DNA from: Taenia hydatigena
Taxonomy: Eukaryota; Platyhelminthes; Cestoda; Cyclophyllidea; Taeniidae
Direction of reading: 5' to 3'
Assembly (NCBI GenBank): GCA_036345935.2
Contig: JADWOT020001247.1
Coordinates: 248,001-312,000 of the forward strand
DNA: 64,000 nt
Both the position numbers and the translations under genes were made by a program. Shown in pieces: positions 22,100 through 33,900 of this stretch. Each line of letters begins with the position of its first letter. Positions within the stretch are counted from its first letter, which is position 1. A model generated the notes under the pieces. It was not told where the DNA came from, ran no database searches, and saw only the letters and a program-made list of their open reading frames with translations.

Positions 22100-23500
22100 T
22101 CTTTACCATTATTATTATTGCCATGCCATCAGAAGGATACGCCTTGTAGTTTAGAAGTTTTCTGAGCGATATGATCATGTGAACAATAAATAATAGCAGC
22201 GTTTTTGGGCAAGAATTTTGGTGGCCTTGACCAACCCTACTCTACTTGGAGCAGTTTGAAGTGGCCTACACCATAGCGCTTGCACATCTGTTACTTATAC
22301 CCAGATGATTCTCAGGCGAAATAGCTACACAGATACCCCAAGCCCACTATTACCCACCAAGAGAGAAATCCGATACATTCTGCCCATCACTGAACAGCTT
22401 ACGAAGGTAGCATATACGGTGTTCATGAAACCAAAAGGTGTCAGGACAGTCACTCGAAATTTCTTTGATCAGATTAGCTGTCAATGTGAAGTGTCTGAAT
22501 CGATCCATTGCTTTCAATATCTTAAAATGGGAAGCCAGCATTTTCCGAAACTGAAACACACTGAAAAGTTACCGACCTGACACCAGAAAGAGCACTGAAA
22601 GTGTGTAGATTTATTAATGCGTCGGATGTGGTGAATCTCTGCCCGAATATTACAGGATGAAAGGGAATCTCTCTTTAGCATGGCCCCTTTTAGCGTCATG
22701 TGGCAACACATTAAACCTGGAATACTTAAGCAGCAATTCACCACATTTTAGAGCATAGGTAAACACACGCACTTTCAGCGCCCTTTCAGACCGCAGATCA
22801 GTGGATTTGTGTCAATTTGCATTGCTTCAATTTTACAGCCTTTTCATCCTGCCTTTATTCGCGTTATTGTATGCACGAATGTGGAAATCAACTGCAGTCA
22901 GGTTGTGGAAATGTCCCAACTCTAATGTCATGTTAGAGGTTGTACTTGTTAGTGATTAATACTGAACTCTTCAATCGCATCTCCGTCTCATCTTTGTCAC
23001 TTCTGTCTCTTTTCTTTTTCTGTTGCCCGAGCCTGCTGGTTAAATAAAAGATGACTTTTACTTATCGATAATCGACGGCAGCTGCATCACTGATCCCGCA
23101 AACGTAACGTTCAACAAAGGCTAACGTTCTGCTAGACAGACGATTGCTTTTTATTTGTTATGGTTCTGCTTTGATGAGTGCTAAAACTTATTCAATCGCC
23201 CCATTTACCAGATTTTTAAATATATCTATAGTTTGAGCATTGATAAATGCGATTAGTTACGAGGAAGTTCTTTCAGCCTCGCCAAAATTTGGTGCGTAAT
23301 CAGCGGCAGAAAAGTGCTTTTTGATTGCTCTTTCATTGCATATGCGATGATGTGTTTTCTGCAGAATATGCATATAACCGAATAAAACTCATTGAGTGGA
23401 TTTCGCGACCGAGTCTGGTAAAAAGATGGTTACGCGACAACCGACTTTAATTCACGAACCGACTTTTGAGAGAATAGACTGTTTTAGTGCCACGATTCTG
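22100..23500. other. No convincing gene
   Basis: A 91-codon frame on + (22305-22580, containing TVTRNFFDQISCQCEVSES) and a frame opposite it on - (22559-22350) are both open. Neither has clear splice edges or a motif. The remainder shows nothing recognisable. Confidence 0.4.
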
Positions 23501-23502
23501 AT

Positions 23503-23620
23503 TTACACATAAGGCGGTTGACTAAGATCCGCTTCCTTCGATTCCTTCACCTCGGCCCGTCTATTCACTTTCGGTGAGCGGTGACGGCTATGAGGGGCTT
23601 TATTCGCCGCACTGTCAATA
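23503..23620 (-). CDS. Likely terminal exon of an unidentified basic protein
   Basis: On -, a pyrimidine-rich tract ending TTTATATGCAG precedes a 118-base exon that stops with TAA at 23503-23505. In the open frame it reads IDSAANKAPHSRHRSPKVNR followed by RAEVKESKEADLSQPPYV, basic and polar like a nuclear protein tail. The acceptor requires a partner exon in phase 2. The nearest upstream candidate on the same strand (about 24000-23841, ending QLSPAQKFSE before a GTGAGA donor) is phase 0 and would give a stop, so those two do not join as drawn. Confidence 0.35.
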
Positions 23621-23840
23621 CTGCATATAAAGAAACTGGATGTTGAGGCTTTTAACAATGCGTAGCCATAGGTCCTGATAGTTAGACTGCATGCCATTAA
23701 GTTTAGCGCGAATCTCGGTGAGGGTGGTCTATATGTAGTGAAAAGAGAGAGGGATTTTATTTCTTTTGGGGGTAAAAGCCCGTGAAGACTCAGTTATGGG
23801 AGGAGCACCTTCCTGTTCCTTCTAATAATTATCTCACCTC

Positions 23841-24029
23841 TGAGAACTTTTGCGCCGGAGATAACTGAGTAATAGTTTGATGAATCGATTGGGACCACTT
23901 TAGCTCAGATTTTGAAATGAAATCACGCAGATTTGACCTGTTTGGCAATGAAATAATTGCTGCTAACTTATCAAATCGAGCAGCCCACATAAGCCACATT
24001 TGTGTGATTGCTGCATTTGTACGTTGTTG
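23841..24029 (-). CDS. Possible internal exon, unidentified
   Basis: The frame ARFDKLAAIISLPNRSNLRD continues for about 45 codons to QLSPAQKFSE, immediately followed by the donor GAG|GTGAGA. Composition is helix-friendly and protein-like. The 5' edge is uncertain. The opposite strand is also open (a Cys-rich hydrophobic frame from 23917), but that one is driven by a TGTGTAT-type low-complexity run and is less likely. Confidence 0.28.
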
Positions 24030-24159
24030 CGTTTGTGTATACTGTATTTGTGTATGCTTGTGCATCTACGAAGTAGCTGCATTGGTCACCCACTTTGTAA
24101 GAGCGGGGCAGAGTTGTCAAATGAGAAGAAGTGCTGGGGCAAGGACGAAGCATTGATAG

Positions 24160-26950
24160 AGAATTAAAGATTCATCGTTTGGTAGTGAGGAAACGGGCTA
24201 GGCTTTTTTGTTTCCCATTATTTGTAGCCAATTTCTTTATTTGCTTTGCCAATTTAAGTATTTGCATTCCTCTCTTTGTGAACTTCAGCAGCTACATGTT
24301 AGGCCGTTGGAGGCCTTTTGTCAAAGCTAGTGCGCGGTAGGTCATGTGATACAACCGACCCAATTAATAACGCTGCGTTGGAACATTTGAAGGGGAATGA
24401 ACGTCTCAAATCACCAACCGACCACTGGCAAAGTATGATTTCGCTTCCTGACGCATTCTACAGTTTCCCTTGCCTTCCAAGATACCAATATCCCCTAATC
24501 AAAAGGCGAGGGAAGTATTTAGATAAACGGATAGAAATGCAGACTGTTAGTATTTATAATATCAGCCACGTAATGTTTAAGGATATCAGCTCTTTACTTG
24601 CCTTTCAGCATTTGCAAATGTAAGCGCATTGGGTTTTGGTGGGACAGGCAAAAATTGGGACGACTGCATAAGGGCACAAACCTCGGTTCATTATATGCCT
24701 CACAAATCAAAGAAAGGATAGAAAGTGGAAAGTACATGGACAGGACGTAAGCTTGTTATCAGCATTTATGTGACAGAATTCATCCTAGAAGTTTACTTGT
24801 TAACTTCTGAGAATTCGGTTCACATTTGGGGCTGTAACCAGAGGCTAAGCATCTCATCAGAGTTCTATGATTACAGTCTTCGGAACGGGTAGATTTTTAG
24901 TAGTTCGTCCATCAGTCGATCAGAAGCTTTACAATTACTTCACGCTGATCCTTACACTTACGTACTAGAGGCTTTGTTTGGCACGCTTACTAGTTTCGCT
25001 TTGATTGTACCGCAGCATAATGTGCTAGTCAGACATTCGCAAATTGCCATTCGTTCAAGTGGCACAGCATGCTGCATTGTTATACACGTCTATCACCTTG
25101 TGCGTTGATGCCTTTAAAATTGAGCTTTTATTTGGATGTTGCGTTTTAGTAAATTTGAAAGTCACAATTCATCTGTGGCGCATGGTCGAGATACATTGCT
25201 GCTAAAGTACTATACGAAACAAAACCTTAACTTACAAAATATTTCAAGCTTATAATTCGTTAGCGAATAACACGGGGAAGCAAAATTTTGCTTTGCTACA
25301 CTGTGAGTTGTGAACTAGTGTACGAGACCTTGCCTTGTGTTTCCACTTAGAGACCATAGCAAGGACAAGCGTTGCATCTTATTGCTTTCGATTTTAATGC
25401 CAATACACCTAATCTCACTTAAGTGCTTTCCCACAAAAAGGACTGCAAAACCGATTCCGATAGACAACCCTGAATGATTTTGAAATGTCTTATGATTTGA
25501 TGCTTCCTGGCAACATTTTTAGTAGAATAAATCAGCCACCGAACCGAGTTCAAGGCCCTGCAACGTTCGCCGTACGCTATTGATCGTTTTAGAAACCTTC
25601 TGCACTTAATGACTCTGTATGCGTAGGATTCCCTTGGAGAATGGCAAGGTAGTGGTCCTACGCAGAGGTGCATTTATCCATATACATCGTTTTCCTCTCC
25701 CATTTTCGGTCTAGTTTTTAATCAAAATTCACCATTTTTCCCGCGAATTTTGAATTCCGCGATTTTATGTGGGTTTCGCTTTTACAATCATCTTTTAACC
25801 TTTGATGGACCAGTACCTCTATTTTGGCGCTCCTCATTGGCTCTTAAGGAATCGTCATATACTCTAGGTTTTCGATTAACACTCGAGCATCTAAGTTAAA
25901 AGACACCATAAATACGCCTAGGAGAACAAACCTGGTCACTGTAACATCCTAGGCGGTGAATCTACCCACCATTAGGCTAATAGGCCCACGTAATGCTCTA
26001 ATTTGCGCTGCCTTACTCGTTTAGAATCCGGACGTCTTTTGATGCAAGCAGACGCAGAGATACGTGTAAGCTGCCAATGACGGGAATGTCCTTATGTTTT
26101 GTGCCGCACCATTTATATGGAGAGGAAGACAAAGGATTGCAGAGGTGTGGAGAAGCATCAAATGCTAAGGCTCAAATAGTAGGAATTTTGCGATGCTGGA
26201 CAAGGGAAACTGAAGACGTTGCCAAAGGTAGACGATAAGGCAGAAAATGTGGGTACGACTGTAGTGAGGAGGTACGCACCATCGCAAAGGCAATAAGGTG
26301 AAGTGAGTGATTGGCTCATGTCATGTCGATGGGACCGCCTGTCGCCCAGGCTGCATACTGAGCTTGTCGTTTTTGACGGTGAGAGAGTTCGTGGAACACA
26401 CACATTAACAAGCACTTGGTCTAAAACTATAAAGGAGATTGTTTGTTTAAATGTATGCTAGGGCGAGTAACTGCCAGAACATGACTTTACAATCCAGCAG
26501 AGGAAAGGGAATGCGCTTGTCAAAGCAGACGCGCTGTCTTGCGGACCCACCTAAGTTAAAACGAATATCGTTATTTCGGGTACGACACATTTAGACGAGT
26601 TCGCAGTAAAGATGCTCAAGCTACTTACTGCTTAGTTTGTGCTTTGTATTCCCTCATGAAGTTGTGCTACTTCGAGAATGAACTAGATATGTGAAATGCA
26701 GATTACGTGTTCTTTACTAATCGTAAATTTCATCTGTGATGCGAGCTGAACAAGTATGATGCAGAGGAATCGATGGAGTGGACCAAAGCTGAAACCAAAT
26801 TTTGCAGGGAAGGGGTTTGATAGGTGACATTCTGCCACACGATTACTGACGAAGAAAGATTAACCTCAAGATTGCTTCCAAAGTGTAATGTTTGAACGGT
26901 ACGCAACTCTCTTCTCAATTTCAGCTAAGTGTTGTACTGTAAAATTCTGC
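24160..26950. other. No gene recognised
   Basis: A 101-codon frame on + (24318-24623) has balanced composition (PTDHWQSMISLPDAFYSFPC) but no motif. A frame on - at 25673-25419 is similar in quality. Neither has good splice signals, and no RNA gene or repeat was noticed. Confidence 0.4.
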
Positions 26951-27199
26951 TTAAAATGTCTTCGTTATTCGGACTGCGCATGGCCTAGAATACATCTTCC
27001 CACATGGAACGATCCAACTAGTAAAGGCTGTCACCTTCGCTACTGAAATAAAGAATAAGTAAATATTCCTGGTTTCTTTTAGGGTTTTAGATAGTGAGGA
27101 GAAGCGAATAAGGGTAGGACTACCAAAATTTGATTGCTTGCTAAAATTGCTACGCAGAGAGATGGAAAAGGCGGATTTGCGATGCTTTTTATGCATCAT
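26951..27199 (-). CDS. Possible two-exon gene end, unidentified
   Basis: On -, a frame from 27199 (MMHKKHRKSAFSISLRSNFS) reaches a donor TTTTG|GTAGTC at 27123. A strong acceptor, TTCTTTATTTCAG, lies 81 bp further on, and the next exon (27042-26951) reads AKVTAFTSWIVPCGKMYSRP and ends in TAA. Both edges are phase 1, so the joined frame stays open. The 81-bp intron matches the short introns of the zinc-finger gene at 30 kb. The unspliced frame is also open, which weakens the case. No family is recognised. Confidence 0.3.
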   Translation of the reverse strand: MMHKKHRKSAFSISLRSNFSKQSNFGSPTLIRFSSLSKTLKETRNIYLFFISVAKVTAFTSWIVPCGKMYSRPCAVRITKTF

Positions 27200-27844
27200 A
27201 TTCTCCGTAAGCGAGCAGTATTGATTTATAAATCTCCAACATCACAGTGAGCATCTCCTCCTTTTTGTCCTCCCTTGTCTTTGTCTTCTTTCCTAGGTTG
27301 TCTCTTCCTTTTGTTATTATTTAAACTCACTGCCGACCAAAATGCAGATCTCGCTTTTGGGTCTTCGATGGCAGTGGGTTCGCTAATCGTAAGAATGGAA
27401 AAAGTAAAGACTAGCTGCCTGTAGCCTGTAATTCGACTCCTCCAGTACGCATTCCTAGCATTAGTAAGAGCTAATCATTATGTTAAATCTCTAGTTCTGC
27501 TTTTGTAGGCATCTCTGAAGTAAAAACATCGAAAAACACTCAGAAAATGAGAAAATGAGTGCTTTAAGTCCTGTCTTCCTTGCAAAAATACTAGGTAGTG
27601 AAGTGAAACAAAAAAATCTAGTAATCACTGCTCCACTATGCTTAGTGGGTGAGTTCTTTAAGATGCTTTAGTGAGTACACAACGACATCATGCTACGCTC
27701 TCCCTATGACATTCTCTTTGTTATGCCAAACAGATCTGGGCACTCATGCTAACAATAAGGGCTATTTTTAGGTTAGAAGCTTAAGCAAAGGTAAAGGCTG
27801 ACATGTGTTAAATAGAAAATTTAACACCAGATTCTTCATCCCTA

Positions 27845-28016
27845 GACATATGTGGGATGTGCAAGAGTTCGTGTTATCCCGTCATTTTGCCTATCAAACA
27901 ATTGTTAAGCATGTCGAAAGAAATGGATGCAATCGCAGGGCAACTAGGACCTAAGTCTAACTTTATTTCCACTATTAAACAGTCCAGAGGACTCAGAAAC
28001 CAAGTTGTCTTATAAG
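27845..28016 (+). CDS. Likely terminal exon, unidentified
   Basis: An acceptor (ATTCTTCATCCCTAG) precedes a frame reading ICGMCKSSCYPVILPIKQLL, then SMSKEMDAIAGQLGPKSNFI, ending QSRGLRNQVVL and TAA at 28014-28016. A possible start ATG lies at 27857. The composition looks genuine: an amphipathic middle with a Cys-rich start (CxxC, C). The opposite strand also has a 67-codon frame (28077-27874), so strand choice is a judgement based on the acceptor. No known domain is assigned. Confidence 0.3.
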
Positions 28017-28079
28017 CGTTAGGTATCTGCCTGCTTTCGTCAAGGGCTGAATCTGGGCAGCCAAATGCTCTCTGCATAG

Positions 28080-30080
28080 TTCAAAAGTAATTAATCGTAA
28101 CCGTTTGTGGTTGGGGTATCATAAAAGGCTAAAGTTCTCGTAATGGGTGTCTATTAACAAAAGCTGACACCAATAATCTGATTACAGCACTGAATGTGAA
28201 CCACCTTTCAGTAGGTTAAGACTTAGGCTACGAAGAGGAAATCCGACGTTTCGCTTAGGGACTGTCCACCTCATTGTCCTCTATTTGAGTCATGAAGCAG
28301 TCCAGTCTCCTTCAATAAAAGTCCATTTGCTGCCTAATAACAGTGACAAGGCTGCACGCAAAATAGCCGAAGTCTCTTATGAGCATCTTGCAATGTGGTA
28401 AAGCAAATCAGGGGAGAAATCGTGCAGAATCGCATGCTATTTTTGTCCTTTAAATGCCAATGGACAAATATTATTTCAGAGTTGAGCAAAAGGGTTTGGT
28501 GAGGAGGGCTCCATTACATGCCAAAAAGAAAAAGTACGTTCTGTAAACGATTTTCGTCTAATTTTCATGCATCCAAAGGAAAATTTAGGTCACTGCCAAC
28601 AAGTAGCAATGTTAAATGAACCGATAGCAGCCCACGACCTGCCGTGCATTAATTTTGGCAATTGTCTCAACGATTCGGAGTAGAGCTATTTTGTTTCACA
28701 TCTGCAGCACTGTAAATCCTCTCGCTAATGCAGCGAACGGATAATTTGCAGGCTGCCGCCAAGCAGGAACTAAAACAGCCCCAATCTAACTCGCTAAAGC
28801 AAAAAATACCTCACTACGTTACTAAAGCGATGGAATAATCCTAATCTTATCCACTTGCCTTTCTGTCTTTGTCCCTGCATTCATTCGCAGCGTTTCTTTA
28901 ATAGACATCTGTTCTATTCTGTTAAAGCGCAGCAAACATAATTTCATCCCACCGCTACTACCAAGAGGTAATAGAACCCTAGCCAAAGAACTTTGCTCTG
29001 CAAGTTCATTTTGGCCAAGAATTTCTCTCTAGTGAATGGAAATTTTCGTGATCTTATCTTATTGCAGTTAGAGCTCTCAGTGGACGCTTTTCTGTCACCA
29101 AGGCCACCTTAGAACTTTAGCATAGCTGAGAAAATCCACTCGAATATTTTTGCATTTGTTATCGCGTTTACTAAAGGCATTTTGGGAATCAGAATGGCAA
29201 GGAGATTTGATAAAATTTCTGGCTTTAGCAAAAAACCTATGCTGAACGAATAACAATTGGCCAAACATTAAAACGTCAACGTTACCAGGAACAAGCCCAT
29301 TAAAGATTCTATTAAAAGGATCAAGGAAGAAGGCGCCAAGGAATAAAGTCAAACAAAAGCCAACGCTTGGTTTTATTTGTGGGCTCCTGTAGCACTAAAC
29401 AAAAAAAGAGATGAGGATGATAGCACCAAGACAATGCAAAATCATGAGTTATACAACAATTTTAAAATCGCAATAAAACTGACACTTCTGAACATCCTGG
29501 CCTCAGCTGAGGCACACATTTGCGCACCCAATGAACTGAATTTATTGCGGTATAACACAAAATCCAACGCGGGCATTTATAAAAGCCGTGGGTGGAGGCA
29601 ATGCAAAAATACGTGGTAGCATCACTCCTTTACCCTTGGTCTACAATTCGTGCCACTTAATCATGGGATATCGTAGATAAAGACTATACCATTGCGGCAC
29701 AGTGTGTCAATTTCTTATGCGTGAACTCTTTGCCCTTCTGTTTTGTGCTAGAAATAATTGAAGATGAATTAGTATCTGAGAGAGAAGTAGAGGGAGATGG
29801 ATTTGTTTGCGATCAACGCAATCCTACCTTCTGCATGAAAGCTGAATTCATAAAAGAGCTCATTATCAAAAGCACGTATTGAAGAAGCAAGCGCTTCCGA
29901 TAAATCAAACTTTAACCGCACGCCTGAGTAGCTTAAAGTCTTAACCAAACACGTGATTACTGCTCCAAAGCGTTTTAATTGCATGCACGAATGAGGACAG
30001 ATCCAGGAAGCTACCTTGACTGCTCATTTCATATTCCATAGGCTCTGTCTTAGAAACTCGCACAACTCGCCTTCGTCTTT
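28080..30080. other. No gene recognised
   Basis: Open frames at 29352-29095 (-) and 29377-29619 (+) are of chance length and lack motifs or splice edges. No additional zinc-finger exon was found upstream of 30087. Confidence 0.4.
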
Positions 30081-30086
30081 GCCGAA

Positions 30087-30991
30087 ATGTGTATCTACAG
30101 GTGTAGAAGGTGCAGAACGCCATTTGATAGCATTGTTTTATGCTTCGCACACTTGGATCGCGTGCATCATGGTAAGCAGGCTATGAGTTCAGGATGCGCC
30201 TCCATATGCGCATACATTAATGTCTACATGAGTACAGGTATAAGTAATAGCATTGCCTTATGCAGAGTTCTGCCCATTAAGGTCAGATCATGAATGGTAA
30301 TACTTGCTGATAATTGAGTGAGCGCGCCTTAATACTAATGATGAAGGGTTGCGCAACACATGGCCAGATTGGGCAGATTGCGACATGGTTTCAGCATCTC
30401 ATTTTACAGATATTTGATACATTTCAGCTCCTATGAGACCCGATTGTCCGGTTTGCTCCAGGTTCTACGATACCCTCGGGTTTCTCTTACGGCACCAAAA
30501 AGGTGATAGAATTTGATAGATTCTCTATTTATTCTTCGTTTCTGTTGTTATCTATGCCGAAATCAACACAAGCACTTTATTTTAAAACTCCATAAATAGC
30601 CTGGAAGCACAATTTGTGCTGCGTGTGTCTCAATCCATTCGAAAACTTTGATTCATACCTCCATCATTTCATCGGAACACATAATAGTGAGTTTGAATTC
30701 AGCGTGAGCTCTGCTGCTCAGCCACAGCTTCGGCAACTCATGCAAACCTTACCTATTCTTATGCTTTATTGTACCACACTGCAGTGGTGAGAACGGAGGA
30801 TTCAGAAATACGTCTTTACTGCACCGAGTGCTACGCAGAATTTACGGCGCTAGAGGCACTGCAAGAACACATGCACTCTCATCATTTCTGTAGGTGTTGT
30901 TTAATTCATCTTGCATATTCCACAATGATTTATATTATAACGCTCTACTCCTCTTCACTTTACAGACATTTGGCTCGCATTCTTTGCCTGA
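30087..30991 (+). CDS. Four-finger C2H2 zinc-finger gene, one finger per exon
   Basis: Exons are 30087 or 30101-30171, 30428-30502, 30600-30686, 30785-30889 and 30966-30991. Each of the first four carries one C2H2 finger. They read CRRCRTPFDSIVLCFAHLDR (completed by VHH), CPVCSRFYDTLGFLLRHQKA (WKH), CCVCLNPFENFDSYLHHFIG (TH), and CTECYAEFTALEALQEHMHS (HH). All have CxxC, 12 residues, then H-x3-5-H. All junctions are phase 1 with GT-AG sites (for example ACATTTCAG, CTTTACAG, GTAAGC, GTGAGT), and the frame ends in TGA at 30989. Finger 2 is split by its intron. The ATG at 30087 is in frame, but TCTACAG at 30100 is also an acceptor, so earlier exons may exist. It is likely a nuclear DNA- or RNA-binding protein, target unknown. 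Canonical TGEKP linkers are absent. Confidence 0.8.
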
Positions 30992-33900
30992 AATGACCAT
31001 GATTACTATTACGTCCGCAGAATTGGTGAGTTAGCGATCTGTATTTTAATTCATCTTCCTGTTAATTAGGACTGGCGGCTTAGTTTGGCGGTCGCATTTA
31101 CTAAGCAAGGGCTGTTAGCGTAAAGATGAACAGAGTTTACGTTAGAGCTAATATGAAAAAGTCTAACTGTGCGGAACTAATTGTAGATTGGTTGATATTA
31201 CAAGGTCAGCATTACGCCGCATTGCATTTCGTCGCTTCTCATCGGCGGTTTGAGTAGTTTTAGCAGCAACGCGGTAACGGTGCACCATCAGTAGTTGAAG
31301 GCAATCTCACAAATTATTGTTATTTTTAAATACCATGTGCAGTTGAATAGAAGTTTAATGACTACATACTCGTTTGTCTGCGTTTTAGTGCTGGCTGACT
31401 TACCTTATCCCCACGGATATCTACAACTAGCTATGACCGTCGCCAGTAGCCATGCGCTCAACATGAGACGATTGTTGTATTTAATGCTGCTCTTCCACGC
31501 TGAGCAATGTCACCCATGAAGTTGGGTTTGAACTAGAATATTGATTTATCGAGTTGTAAATAAGATTTATAATGTAGTGAAAATACTGTTACGTGGATTT
31601 TGGCATTTTTGGGACAAAGGTAGTGTGCCAAAGGCCTTGTCACGTTTGAACTTGAACTGTGGCTGTACAAGCAGTTCTTGGCAATAGAACTTGCCAAAAA
31701 AGTAATAAACTTCTGCCAGAAACATATTTTTTTCAGCGTTCACAATTGACCTGCATCCAACAGTCACTGCATAAGCGAATAATGAAAATCGCCTCATATG
31801 CATGCAATTTAGTCATTCACTGATCTTTGAGATGCTAGCCACATTAGATTGTATCGGCGATTATTCAGAATGCATGAGATTATAAAGATCTTTGAAAATT
31901 GTTAGTGGAGTCATTCTATATGGGCGCTATTTGCGAAAGAATGCATGTTGAAAGGAGGACAAGTGAATGCGAAGGAATAAATTAGATTTAGTCGGGATGG
32001 TAGAGCATAAGGCGCATTTCCTTATTTATTCACTTTACCAAACAAAATTTAGTGTAAAAATGGTAACCAGCACTTCCGTAGTTAGCCGCATGTAAGGAAA
32101 GCCATTTCTACCAACTTTAGGAATTAAGTGTGGCATCTTTTCCAATGAGTGCGATGGAAAACTCGTGAGAGGTATATATTTCTTTTCCAAGTCAAGTTAA
32201 TCGAGTTTGGACAGAATAAAATTAAAGCAAGAGTATTTTAAAGCAAACTGACCAATAATTACCCTTTCGACGACTTATACCTTTTTTCAAAAATCACTGA
32301 CGCCACGCATTCATCTCTTTCCTCATTTATTATAGACAGGCTTTAAATTAGCAAACCTGTTAAGGGCTGCACTAAAGTGAAGTAGTAGCACGTGAAAGCT
32401 GTCACCTAAGGCTATGAATTAAATGCTTAGTGCAAATGCTTATTAACAGCTAGAAAACTAACCACCCAACAAACGGCTATCAAGTTTTCTTGGATCATGG
32501 GCTGTGTTCCGCCAAATGGCATCAAAGGCTTTTTTCTAAATCATAGAAGTCAGGCGCTTACGTTTTAAAGGATGTATTCGGTGATGGCGCTAAAGTTGCT
32601 TTGTTGTTAAAACAAATGTGCTGTTAGCTGTTTGCATTGTTGTGTGAAGTCGTGAAATAAAGAAACTTGCGGCACGCAGTGGTTTAGTCAAGAGGTTGCA
32701 ACAAGTTTATGGATTTAAGTTGCATTTAAGATGTTAATTGGTAGAGATAGGCAGATTAATTAAGTGCCTTTAGATCGCCACCACGTAGAAAATTGCTAGT
32801 ACAGGTTCGTGCGCAGTTTCAGGTTATTAGCATTTTATACGTAAAAGGCAATGCTGCTGCCTTGTTGAGTAGTTGATGAAAAATTGGAAGTGATCACTAA
32901 ACAAATTTGCATCCTTATTGTTTTAAGTTAGTGAGGAGGGTCTCATACGCGGACGTTGACATCGGTTAAACTCGAGGTAGCTATTAGCGCCCAGAGAGCC
33001 TTCAAAATATAGGCTATCATTCATATTGACGGAGGTAAGTGAATGGTATGGGTGGTTTTAATTTGAATTGGCATATTTGGATGTAACCATTTGAAGAAGA
33101 AAATAATACTGAACATAGAATCTTTCCGAAGAATGAATAATTGCGCCAGGTGGATAAAACCAAGTGCCGCCGATTGCTGATGGATCTTGAGGTGATCTAG
33201 AAGATAGTGCAGAACATGTCGCCTCAGCCGCACGAGGTCTAAAGTGATCTAGTAGATGTTATAGTGATGCAAGAGTGCACAATAGAGAGAGCTAATCTAC
33301 AATATTATTGCAAACTAAGGACATGGTAATTTTGCTCATCTTGCAGCTTGCTTGAACTTACTCACCCAGTGATGGGTCCGTACCACTGGCGCACTTTTCC
33401 TGCACTTAATAGCTTTTGTGAGTTTGTTGTCACTGATGCATATGTAGTTCCACTCATTTGCTTGAGAGCTACATAACAGCTCAAAAGGTTTTACATCATA
33501 TCCGACCAAAGCTGACGCATGATCCATGCAATTCTTACTTTAGTCATTTTTGACAGACAATCAAATTCGAGTGCGAAACCTGAGTATTTATCCTTCTTAT
33601 GTCTCTATGCATGACAGTCGACGTGACTGTTCCTTTGGAGGTCTAAGAATTAGTCAATATTAACGCTTCATTTTATGGCCACAGTTCAAATTTTTCTTGC
33701 AACATATGCCTTAACAGTGTCACTAGATTAAAATTTTGATTCTGTGCCGTAAAGAGTTGCCCCATTCCTCTAACATGGCTGCCAAAATAAGGAATCCACA
33801 TGTAAATTGTGACTCAAGGCTGACAAAATGTAAAGACCTACTGTAGCGATCGGTCAGTCGAACTCCATTTGATAGTGCATGGATGCAATTTTAAATGCAT

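Noticed and set aside
23917..24156. Cys/Val-rich hydrophobic frame that could pass for a membrane protein
   Set aside because: The hydrophobic run comes from a TGTGTAT-type low-complexity stretch, and no splice sites bound it.
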